Shown piece by piece: positions 46,867-53,052 of a stretch of 53,052 nt of DNA (position 1 is the first letter of the stretch; each line of letters starts with the position of its first letter). Made by a program: the position numbers and the translations under genes. The DNA comes from a virus: IMG/VR virus record IMGVR_UViG_3300042563_000301, positions 1 to 53,052 of that record; one strand, 5' to 3'. Under the pieces are notes generated by a model. The model did no database searches. It saw only the letters and a list, made by a program, of their open reading frames with translations, and was not told where the DNA came from.

Positions 46867-48296
46867 GCCGCAAATATAGAGTTACCAACCACTTCGCCGC
46901 CTTTGGCCAGTAATTTATCTTTGTAGCTAATACTAGCACGACCTTTGTATGCCGCGTCAATATTAGATGTAAAGTTAACAATTTTATTTGGTACGCTTGG
47001 TAATATTTCTTTAGCACCAACAAGAATAGCATTAAGTTTTCTTCCGCTTGGAATTGGTAACATATTCAGACGTTTTTCTTTGCCCGAGGCTCCAGTGACT
47101 GGTTCAAACTGATATGGCGCACTGACTACCGAAACTACACTGTTACCCCATGTGCCTCTATTGGTACGATTCAATATTGCTGCCATTACCCATGCCATAG
47201 CTTTAGTATCAGCTTCTTCTGCGGCTGTAACTTTAACCAGTGCTGTCCATTCCTCATCACTCATTTCTCTACCTAGGTATTTTTCAGCAGATTTTCTAGC
47301 AGATGCTACAGCAGGGTCATCGTTATTCATGATGTCGCCCACGTCCTGTGGATCAGTTGCGCTTACAAATTTACCTTTTACATCAGCTGGTGTGCTTTTT
47401 ACAAACGAAATCTTTTTAGTAGCAATCAGTCTGTTCATTGCGCCAATTGTTTCTGGTCCAGGATCTCCGTCCACTGTTAAGCCGTTATCTCGTTGAAATT
47501 GTTTTACAGCGGCGCGGGTTTCTGGGCCTCTGGCGCCGTCAACACCGTGTTTGGGTAATTTGTATCCCAATGCCAACAATACTTTTTGTATGTCAGCCAC
47601 AGCTGGATTTATGTTGCCGGTAGGCACACTTAATGATTGTGTTGCTGCCGCATGAGCCATTTTGTCTTCGCCTGGCTTCATGTTGTTGGCCGGGTCTTGT
47701 TTGTCTTTGGTTGTTGGTGCACCAGGTTTTGCGCCAGCAGGTCCAAGTGTAATGCCGCCTTTGGCTTTGACTTGGTTAGCAACATCTTTATATACAGCCA
47801 TTGTGGCATGAACGCCGTCTGTTAATGGTTTGCCATTAATGTCAATAATCTCAACATTGATCGCTCCTTTAATTGCACTACGCACATCTTCTTGATAGTC
47901 ACCGCCATAGTATTTGGCTAAACTTGATCCACGGCCTGGTCCATTAGGAAACAGCATAAAGATTACAGTGGCACCCTGTGCCTGTACTTTGCTAACTACA
48001 TTGGCCACGTTGGCTGCAATGGCTTTAGGATCTTTTGGGGGCTTTTTAGACTGCTCCGATGCTTTCATAGCATTGGCAGTATCGTTCGCGCCCTGTGAAA
48101 CCAATACTGTAGCACCTTTTGGTACTTTAGCAATATTTGCCAACATGGCGCTATCAGTACTACTTCTGCCGCCTATGGCTAAGTTAGTCCAATCTTTACC
48201 GCCTGCAGTAGCCACAGCCACAGCATGACTATCGCCAATAGTATAAAACTTACCAGCATCTTCTTTAAGAACTATCTTGAATTCATTGAATCTCAT
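46863..48296 (-). CDS. Three-domain wall enzyme: SGNH hydrolase, PG_binding_1, SleB-type hydrolase
   Basis: A 477-residue protein. Residues 16-175 are an SGNH esterase (IGDSHAV with Ser23; QGANDT with Asn71; LTDGVHAT with Asp150/His153). A Pro/Lys linker leads to a PG_binding_1 domain at 230-292 (ADIQKVLLALGYKLPKHGVD, RGPETRAAVKQF). Residues 345-450 are a SleB/hydrolase-2 domain (VTAAEEADTKAMAWVMAAIL, then NRTNRGTWGNSV and APYQFEPVTG), with Glu360 or Glu361 as likely catalytic acid. It probably deacetylates and cleaves peptidoglycan. MRFNEFKIVLKE at the N-terminus looks like a capsid-targeting peptide, so it may be packaged rather than be a simple endolysin. It has no signal peptide. It overlaps the 83-residue gene upstream. 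Confidence 0.9.
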   Translation of the reverse strand: MRFNEFKIVLKEDAGKFYTIGDSHAVAVATAGGKDWTNLAIGGRSSTDSAMLANIAKVPKGATVLVSQGANDTANAMKASEQSKKPPKDPKAIAANVANVVSKVQAQGATVIFMLFPNGPGRGSSLAKYYGGDYQEDVRSAIKGAINVEIIDINGKPLTDGVHATMAVYKDVANQVKAKGGITLGPAGAKPGAPTTKDKQDPANNMKPGEDKMAHAAATQSLSVPTGNINPAVADIQKVLLALGYKLPKHGVDGARGPETRAAVKQFQRDNGLTVDGDPGPETIGAMNRLIATKKISFVKSTPADVKGKFVSATDPQDVGDIMNNDDPAVASARKSAEKYLGREMSDEEWTALVKVTAAEEADTKAMAWVMAAILNRTNRGTWGNSVVSVVSAPYQFEPVTGASGKEKRLNMLPIPSGRKLNAILVGAKEILPSVPNKIVNFTSNIDAAYKGRASISYKDKLLAKGGEVVGNSIFAA

Positions 48297-48544
48297 TGGC
48301 CTTTCCTTGTACCGTAATCTGGTAAGGGGCCACCGTAGGCTTTTCCCTTGATTTTTTTGCCGCCCACAGTGATTCTAACACTGCTTTTGCCGTGTCCTAT
48401 CAAATGGCTCTTGTTGCCTTCGCGGGATCTCCAGCCTTGGCTTTTACAGCTGGCAAGATTACTAGCACCCAGATCTGCGTTAGATCTAGCACTTTTACAT
48501 AGTTCTTCGCTGGCTTTTTCTGTTATTATATCACGGACTTTCAT
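48293..48544 (-). CDS. Small basic phage protein with MKVRDIITE start
   Basis: An 83-residue basic protein (SKGQ-type Lys/Arg/Gly composition; KSARSNADLGASNLASCKSQ, SSVRITVGGKKIKGKAYGGP). It starts with MKVRDIITE, a clear example of the capsid-targeting-like N-terminus with an I-x-E site. A late motif is exactly 5 bases before the ATG, so a leaderless mRNA is predicted. Its stop overlaps the lysin ATG. A basic protein packaged with the DNA is a reasonable inference. Confidence 0.75.
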   Translation of the reverse strand: MKVRDIITEKASEELCKSARSNADLGASNLASCKSQGWRSREGNKSHLIGHGKSSVRITVGGKKIKGKAYGGPLPDYGTRKGQ

Positions 48545-48549
48545 GTATG

Positions 48550-48557
48550 TATTTATT
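48550..48557 (-). promoter_or_regulatory. T4-type late promoter motif (AATAAATA), leaderless type
   Basis: AATAAATA with 5 bases to the ATG of the 83-residue gene, placing the expected start at the A of the start codon. Confidence 0.55.
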
Positions 48558-49377
48558 AGCTTTCAAGATCAAGCCATTCATATACATTTAGCCAAGGCCG
48601 TTTACCAATAGTTTCTTTTAGATGCTTGAGATCCGCACAGGTTTTGCTACGAAAACGTTGTAGTTCTTGTTGCGGAACTGCTTCATATTCGAGCTCCACA
48701 CCTTCCTGTTCTGCGATGTATTCAGCAATGTCTAGAAACGAGTGCGGGAGTCCGCTACCCACATTCCAGATGCCACTACCATTAACAGTGGTCATAAAGT
48801 CCGTGTGTAGTCTACAAACATCGCCCACCCATGTCCAATCTCTGTACACATGTTCAGCATTTTCCCACACAGTGATCTTGCCTTCTTTGCGGGCTTGCTG
48901 GCGCCACTTGTAGATAGCATTGGCACGACGGCCACGCAGGTGCATCCACTTGCCGTACACATTGAAGTAACGAAACCCTTGTACCATGATAGTAGGCTCT
49001 TGTTGGAATACCCAGCGGTCAAACAAGTACTTGCTCCAAGCATATGGAGTCTGTGGATGACAGGGAGCGAACTCACTGAAGTCTTTGGTTTGTCCGTACA
49101 CTGTGCTACTGCTGGCATACTGTAAGTTTACACCGTTGTACTGGCAAGCAGTGAATATCTCTTGACTGAATTCGAAGTTTTGTTTCAGTACAAGATCAAC
49201 ATCTGTATTGGAAACGTCTGCTAGTGCTCCAAGATGAATAACCCAGTCGTAGGGTTTTACATCAGGAAAGTCATCATGTATCCATTCCCACCCGTCAGCA
49301 TCGTGTCCTTGCTGATGTAACCAACTCATTATATTTCTGCCAATGAATCCTTCATGGCCTGTTACTAGGATTTTCAT
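48556..49377 (-). CDS. NAD-dependent sugar epimerase, HldD/RfaD-like
   Basis: A 273-residue extended SDR. TGHEGFIG (Gly7-x-x-Gly10-x-x-Gly13) binds NAD. SSSTVYG and YAWSK (Tyr112, Lys116) form the catalytic site. FRYFNVYGKWMHLRGRRANA and VYRDWTWVGDVCRL resemble ADP-L-glycero-D-manno-heptose 6-epimerase more than GalE. It would change the configuration of a nucleotide sugar used for LPS core or another glycan. Length is somewhat shorter than bacterial HldD. Its ATG overlaps the stop of the methylase gene (ATGA), so it is read with the methylase/nuclease cassette. The exact substrate is uncertain. Confidence 0.87.
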   Translation of the reverse strand: MKILVTGHEGFIGRNIMSWLHQQGHDADGWEWIHDDFPDVKPYDWVIHLGALADVSNTDVDLVLKQNFEFSQEIFTACQYNGVNLQYASSSTVYGQTKDFSEFAPCHPQTPYAWSKYLFDRWVFQQEPTIMVQGFRYFNVYGKWMHLRGRRANAIYKWRQQARKEGKITVWENAEHVYRDWTWVGDVCRLHTDFMTTVNGSGIWNVGSGLPHSFLDIAEYIAEQEGVELEYEAVPQQELQRFRSKTCADLKHLKETIGKRPWLNVYEWLDLES

Positions 49378-50288
49378 ACTGTTGCAAAGAGTGTTTTAGG
49401 TAACTGTACTTTCTTAACTCTAGGTTGCGTAACCACAGGAGCCGTAGGCACATAATTCATAATAAGGATCTCAGTGCCTTTGCTTTTGGTTTTATAGTTG
49501 GCATTGTTGCCACTTCTAGTGGCAGCACTACGATAGACACTTTGCTTGTGCCACGTGAATTTGTCTTCTGGATAGAATACTTTTAGGTCATCAAAGTCAT
49601 AATAGCTGAGAGCAAACTTGCCTTTGATATTGGCCAGTGTGTCAGCAAGCTGTTGGTGCTTTTCTCTAGGAAAGTCTTTGCTGTAGTAAAATTCCATGTT
49701 GTAGTAGGGAGGATCAACATAAAAGAATGTGTCGGGGCTGTCATACTTCTTGATCAAGTCAACGCAATCCATTTGCTCTACACCTGTAATCTCTTTAAGT
49801 CTATCTGTGATAGTGTCGTTGGCTAACTTCTTACGTAGTGTATCGTACTTGCTGGGATACTTGCCTCCGGCTTTGGTCTCAGTAAAGTAGGGAACATTTT
49901 TAGTGCTTAGTGGTGTACCTGCGAACACCTGTGTTTGTAGATACAAATACTTTACAGCCAAGTCGATGTCACCCAGTGTAACCTTAGTCCAATCTAATTG
50001 ACCAAACAGTTCCTGCTGATACTGTCGATACAGTGCGACATCGCTCTTGGGTGTGGCAGTCATCTTGGCTAACACTGCCGAAGGGTCTGTTCTTAAACAT
50101 TCATACACATTAGCCAACAGGGGATTGAAGTCGTTATAGACTCTAGTTGTAGCCGTTGCTACCTTTGGACTTTTAACACTGACCCAGCCTGCTCCGCCAA
50201 ACACTTCAACAAACGTGCCGAATTGATGTGGAAACAAGGGATCCATCCAACCCACATGATGTGCTTTACCACCGATATATGGAAACAT
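49374..50288 (-). CDS. D12-class (Dam-type) DNA adenine methyltransferase
   Basis: A 304-residue enzyme. It begins at once with the family motif FPYIGGKAHH, then TFVEVFGGAGWVSVKSPKVA (SAM-binding) and FFYVDPPYYNMEF (catalytic DPPY at 192-195). SRKGTEILIMNY-like strands close the fold. It methylates N6 of adenine in a short site that cannot be read from sequence. The start is fixed by a 9-base gap from the upstream gene, without a strong ribosome site. It is followed by an overlapping epimerase and preceded by a PD-(D/E)xK-like protein, so methylation may protect against the neighbouring nuclease or host enzymes. Confidence 0.94.
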   Translation of the reverse strand: MFPYIGGKAHHVGWMDPLFPHQFGTFVEVFGGAGWVSVKSPKVATATTRVYNDFNPLLANVYECLRTDPSAVLAKMTATPKSDVALYRQYQQELFGQLDWTKVTLGDIDLAVKYLYLQTQVFAGTPLSTKNVPYFTETKAGGKYPSKYDTLRKKLANDTITDRLKEITGVEQMDCVDLIKKYDSPDTFFYVDPPYYNMEFYYSKDFPREKHQQLADTLANIKGKFALSYYDFDDLKVFYPEDKFTWHKQSVYRSAATRSGNNANYKTKSKGTEILIMNYVPTAPVVTQPRVKKVQLPKTLFATV

Positions 50289-50297
50289 AATTTTGCC

Positions 50298-51134
50298 TTA
50301 TTTAATAAATGCGTTGCCTATAAAAACATTGAAGCAGGCAGTGGCGCCTCCTTGACAGATGTTCTTCCAATGTACACTAAATCGAATTACATCTTTACCG
50401 TTGGCATTGTAAAACTTAATGCTCTGACCCGATGCCGCAATCTTGGCGATTGTTCTATCCATGTCAGCAAAGTTATAAAACTCCACAGTTTGGTATTCCG
50501 TTTCGAAATGTTGTACCACACAGTAAGATATATCTTGCTTGGGTGCTTCAGCACCTGTCACATTTAAAATACGTCCCACTAAACTATTTACTTCTGTAAG
50601 ATGGTTGTTCAATTCTTTAGCCGCATACTGTGCGTAGGCCATTTGACCCGGCTTGGTAATGTCGGCTATTTGTGTATGTACATCGCCTTTTCTCGGAAAC
50701 TTCCTAAGCTCATTACCGTAGTCTGTAGCAGTCTTAAGTTTACGTCCAATCAAAGATTCTACAAGAGCGTATCGTTGTAGCTTGTAAGACTCTTCAAACT
50801 CTAGATACGGCAGTATGTTTTTAGACACACTCTTATAAAAAGTTTTAGCACCTAGGTTCTTGGCTGTGCCACTGCCGCCTGTCTTGCTCATTTTGAGTTC
50901 GACTCGTTCTCGACGACCACTGGCTAATATCACATGAACATCGCCTGGATCTTTATAGTTGTTGCCGCCACTCCATTCAGCACGGACCAGTAGGTCGTTG
51001 GGATTGACTACAGCTATCTTATTTTGGATAGCTGTAACAATACGTTGTATGTAGTCAGTTACTGGCAGACCGTTAAGTCCATCAGTAACTAATATTTCGG
51101 CTTCTTCAGCCCAGTCTCTTTCGTGTTTGCCCAT
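50298..51134 (-). CDS. Putative PD-(D/E)xK restriction-endonuclease-like protein
   Basis: A 278-residue protein. Residues 59-83 read as the nuclease core: NNYKDPGDVHVILA with Asp65, then RERVELKMSKTGG with Glu79 and Lys81 (a D-x13-E-x-K pattern). Conserved-looking flanks are LLVRAEWSGG before the core and ESLIGRKL after it. The C-terminal 90 residues carry TEYQTVEFYNFADMDRTIAK, perhaps a DNA-binding beta region. No known family is recognised with certainty. A sigma70-like promoter ends 7 bases before the ATG. With the methylase 9 bases downstream, the pair resembles a restriction-modification unit, but activity is unproven. Confidence 0.68.
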   Translation of the reverse strand: MGKHERDWAEEAEILVTDGLNGLPVTDYIQRIVTAIQNKIAVVNPNDLLVRAEWSGGNNYKDPGDVHVILASGRRERVELKMSKTGGSGTAKNLGAKTFYKSVSKNILPYLEFEESYKLQRYALVESLIGRKLKTATDYGNELRKFPRKGDVHTQIADITKPGQMAYAQYAAKELNNHLTEVNSLVGRILNVTGAEAPKQDISYCVVQHFETEYQTVEFYNFADMDRTIAKIAASGQSIKFYNANGKDVIRFSVHWKNICQGGATACFNVFIGNAFIK

Positions 51135-51141
51135 AGTAACT

Positions 51142-51169
51142 ATTATACAATATATTTGTAGTTTGTCAA
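51142..51169 (-). promoter_or_regulatory. sigma70-like promoter, near-leaderless
   Basis: TTGACA (51164-51169), 16-base spacer, TATAAT (51142-51147), then 7 bases to the ATG of the PD-(D/E)xK-like gene: the same geometry as the promoter of the glycosyltransferase fusion. Confidence 0.8.
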
Positions 51170-51172
51170 CTA

Positions 51173-51637
51173 TTATGAAGCAGTGCCTTTACGCCAGTCT
51201 TCGTTGATAATAGTTTTATCTGAGTTACAATTCAAACACATGGATCGAATGTTTTCTTCAGAGTCGTCACCACCGTCTGCTTGCCTAACCTGATGATCGC
51301 CTATAATACGATTACGACACAGTCTATTAAACAGCACAGGGCTGGTTGTTTCTAATGTGGGATACTTTAGTCTAACCTGTTCAGATACATCTACACCACA
51401 CTCATCGCACTGCCATTTGCGATGCAATGTGTGCAGTCTGTCTATTTTGCCAGGGCCACCGTATTCAACAAGTTTAAGACTGTGCTCTCTACACAGTAGA
51501 TCACTGCCAGGACCCTCAAACATGGACAACGGATTTTTACATCCGTCCATACAACAGATTCGATTTTGACGAATCTGTTCTTTGAGGACACTCTGACCTT
51601 TTAATTTGTCTTTGCTAGGATCACGTAGTATAGACAT
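51173..51637 (-). CDS. HNH-type protein with zinc-binding cysteines
   Basis: A 154-residue protein. Two Cys/His clusters precede the nuclease core: CCMDGCKNPL with LLCREH, and WQCDECGVDVSE. The HNH-like segment is GDHQVRQADGGDDSEENIRS (Asp-His pair, then Asn), followed by MCLNCNSDKT. It may cut or nick DNA. It starts one base after the stop of the DGQH-type gene (within the same unit) and ends just before the promoter of the PD-(D/E)xK-like gene. Confidence 0.82.
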   Translation of the reverse strand: MSILRDPSKDKLKGQSVLKEQIRQNRICCMDGCKNPLSMFEGPGSDLLCREHSLKLVEYGGPGKIDRLHTLHRKWQCDECGVDVSEQVRLKYPTLETTSPVLFNRLCRNRIIGDHQVRQADGGDDSEENIRSMCLNCNSDKTIINEDWRKGTAS

Positions 51638-51638
51638 A

Positions 51639-52802
51639 TTACCACAAGTCCGCTTTGTTAACTACAGTAAAACCATTGTTAGGTACAAACTTAGGCACTT
51701 TCAACTTGGTACTCTTCTTAAGTTGTGCAATAAGGAATGGAATACCTGTACGCATTTCTGTTGTAAAGCCACGTATGATTAAATTGCCATCCTTGTCCAC
51801 GTCAGTACTACCTTGATTGGCAGTCATGTACCAAGACCCATAAGCCAAACGTACCTTAGCCCAAAATGTGCCAGTAGGACTAAAGTCAGCGTCAAAGTTG
51901 CTACGTGTGAAGTTGACAAACTCCAACAAGTAAGCCTTGTCTACCGTAATGTCTTGTTCGTAGCAAAGATTAAAGAACTCGTATAATTGTCTAGCTTCCT
52001 TGGCGTCTACTGGACGTTCCACTGCCAAGTAACTCCAATATTCTGCAAACATGCGAGTAACCTCTGGATGTTTACGTGTCTTAAGGCTCTTACTCATAAC
52101 AGTGTCAGCCAGCAAGGTAAATGCTCCAGGCTTGTCGTCATCACCTAGTTTACTATGTGTGGCAAACAGGCCAGCGGCGGCAAAGTAGTCGTTTTTCTTG
52201 GCAGTGTCAACCCATTCCTCGTCGGTGGCTCCATCTACTTTGGTGCCCGAAACCATTTGTCCATACTTGTCAAAGAAATCCAGTTCCTGCTTGGCAGTTC
52301 CGTTAAGCAAAATAAAGTTACGACGAATTTCTAACTTGTGCTTGACGTTGTAGACAACTACGGGAATCATAGCACTAGCAGTTTGTTCGCCAAATACTCT
52401 AGTAAGGATAATATAAAGGCTGATGGCAGTGTGTTGCCCGTCCCATGCTATGTAATAGCCAGGTTTTTCGGGATCCTCATATACCTGTATGGCCATGGCC
52501 ATTGTGCTCTTAAAGTACTGTAGGATTTTGAGTATGTGTCGCAGATTCAAACTGCGTTGCATGGTAGTATCAATTAAGACCTTGTCCATGGAGACCATAA
52601 TGGCTTTACATAGTTCGAGATGCTTGAATGTAGTCCATTCTTTATGGCGTCGTTTGAACTCGTCTGTCATGCCATCTATCATGGCAACAAACAATGGTGC
52701 GTGTTTGAGTGCTTCGTTTAGTCGTTGCTGTAACGATATGAAGTTAGAGGCGCTGTTTAGATATCGTGAATTGACGATATCAGCGTGAGATAATGCTGTC
52801 AT
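51639..52802 (-). CDS. DGQH(R)-type/ParB-DndB-like protein
   Basis: The ATG at 52800-52802 has TAGGA at proper spacing and gives 387 residues (MTALSHADIVNSRYLNSASN). An ATG seven codons earlier (52823) lacks a ribosome site. The key segment is GYYIAWDGQHTAISLYIILT, then MIPVVVYNVKHKLEIRRNFI and LNGTAKQELDFFDKY. DGQHR proteins include DndB-like regulators of DNA modification and ParB-like nucleases or NTPases. The remaining 250 residues are helical without known motifs. A TTGACT/TATAAT promoter and two small hairpins lie upstream. It heads the HNH/nuclease/methylase cassette and could regulate it. Confidence 0.78.
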   Translation of the reverse strand: MTALSHADIVNSRYLNSASNFISLQQRLNEALKHAPLFVAMIDGMTDEFKRRHKEWTTFKHLELCKAIMVSMDKVLIDTTMQRSLNLRHILKILQYFKSTMAMAIQVYEDPEKPGYYIAWDGQHTAISLYIILTRVFGEQTASAMIPVVVYNVKHKLEIRRNFILLNGTAKQELDFFDKYGQMVSGTKVDGATDEEWVDTAKKNDYFAAAGLFATHSKLGDDDKPGAFTLLADTVMSKSLKTRKHPEVTRMFAEYWSYLAVERPVDAKEARQLYEFFNLCYEQDITVDKAYLLEFVNFTRSNFDADFSPTGTFWAKVRLAYGSWYMTANQGSTDVDKDGNLIIRGFTTEMRTGIPFLIAQLKKSTKLKVPKFVPNNGFTVVNKADLW

Positions 52803-52818
52803 ATAATTTCCTAATGTT

Positions 52819-52851
52819 GGCATACTTGCCGTTTTGTGGTCATACTCGACC
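52819..52851 (-). promoter_or_regulatory. Two small tandem hairpins in the leader of the DGQH-type gene
   Basis: GGTC/GACC (52838-52851) and GGCA/TGCC (52819-52830), each with AGTAT in the loop. They could be a protein-binding site for autoregulation; the stems are only 4 bp. Confidence 0.35.
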
Positions 52852-52886
52852 TGTGTTATCTAGCGGAAATGCTACATAACAAGTTT

Positions 52887-52915
52887 ATTATATGTTCAAA
52901 CAATTCTTTAGTCAA
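52887..52915 (-). promoter_or_regulatory. sigma70-like promoter
   Basis: TTGACT (52910-52915), 17-base spacer, TATAAT (52887-52892). It lies directly after a terminator and starts the cassette with a leader of about 80 bases. Confidence 0.75.
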
Positions 52916-52916
52916 C

Positions 52917-52941
52917 AAAAAAGGCTACCTAAGTAGCCTTT
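52917..52941 (-). terminator. Rho-independent terminator
   Basis: Minus strand AAAGGCTAC, TTAG loop, GTAGCCTTT, continuing into further T. It ends the gene at the right edge; the region 52803-52960 holds only this, a promoter and leader hairpins. Confidence 0.88.
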
Positions 52942-52960
52942 GATTATTAAACTTTAAAGA

Positions 52961-53052
52961 TTAAAGTGTAATGCCCATTTGCTTGGCTTTGTAACCAAGA
53001 GCAACGATTTCACGGCTTGGCTTGCCCATTTCGTACTCAGTAACCTTGACAC
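52961..53052 (-). CDS. C-terminal end of an unidentified phage protein (runs off the right edge)
   Basis: The last 29 codons are visible: TEYEMGKPSREIVALGYKAK, then QMGITL and stop. The frame is open to the window edge, and a terminator follows 20 bases after the stop, which supports a real gene. Too little is present to identify it. Confidence 0.7.
   Translation of the reverse strand, partial: VKVTEYEMGKPSREIVALGYKAKQMGITL

Noticed and set aside
46856-47032. N-terminal extension of the YqgE gene
   Set aside because: It lies within the lysin gene; family members begin at the NLTGNLLIAPP segment.

Overview
The window looks like about 53 kb of a T4-like tailed phage (myovirus) genome of the kind common in aquatic metagenomes, not a bacterial chromosome. 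Reasons: almost every gene is on the minus strand with overlaps of 1-14 bases; there is a T4-type late-promoter motif (core TAAATA) in front of many genes; a class I ribonucleotide reductase large subunit lies at the left edge; there are many modular tail-fibre genes, a phage-type RecB-like exonuclease and a HemA-dimerisation-like protein of a type I recall from marine T4-like phages. No head, tail-tube, integrase, tRNA or ribosomal genes are seen. The host is inferred to be Gram-negative: the phage carries a lipoprotein, periplasmic-type proteins and lipid A/LPS-type enzymes. The TctC/Bug solute-binding protein and the LpxH-like, YqgE and DUF454 proteins fit a proteobacterium, perhaps a betaproteobacterium, but this is not proven.

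Layout. 1-1024: start of nrdA. 1090-13170: a minus-strand block with a beta-helix fibre, a RecB-like nuclease, scaffold-like proteins, a peptidoglycan-binding Ala/Pro-rich protein, two nucleotidyltransferase-fold proteins and a ligase-like protein. 13308-14570: a short plus-strand island (two tiny proteins, an alpha/beta hydrolase and a conserved small protein) closed by a strong bidirectional terminator. 14641-16975: a P-loop/sulfotransferase-like protein translationally coupled to a TctC/Bug periplasmic binding protein, then a conserved unknown. 17021-43301: a very large adhesin/fibre locus with LamG-like, glycine-rich, Ig-like (12 copies in one protein), collagen-like and Mtd-N-terminal-like modules, including a 2562-residue protein. 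A four-domain glycosyltransferase/FkbM methyltransferase fusion sits inside it, and a secreted thermonuclease plus a lipoprotein sit near its end. 43312-49377: an envelope-oriented set (GT2, LpxH-like phosphoesterase, DUF454 membrane protein, HNH nuclease, YqgE, three-domain lysin, HldD-like epimerase). 49374-52915: a compact cassette of D12-type adenine methylase, PD-(D/E)xK-like protein, HNH/zinc protein and DGQH(R)-type protein with its own sigma70-like promoters, preceded by a terminator. The right edge holds the C-terminus of another minus-strand gene.

How the parts may work together (inference). The fibre locus supplies interchangeable receptor-binding parts, and the sugar enzymes may decorate the virion or alter the host surface. 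The methylase/nuclease cassette may protect phage DNA or attack competing DNA. Two promoter classes are visible: sigma70-like (TTGACA/TATAAT) and T4-type late. In both, several promoters lie so close to the start codon that leaderless mRNAs are predicted. In contrast, three other transcripts should begin with a stem-loop at the 5' end. A set of otherwise unrelated proteins shares a short N-terminal signature resembling the T4 capsid-targeting peptide, which would mark them as possible head-packaged, co-injected proteins.
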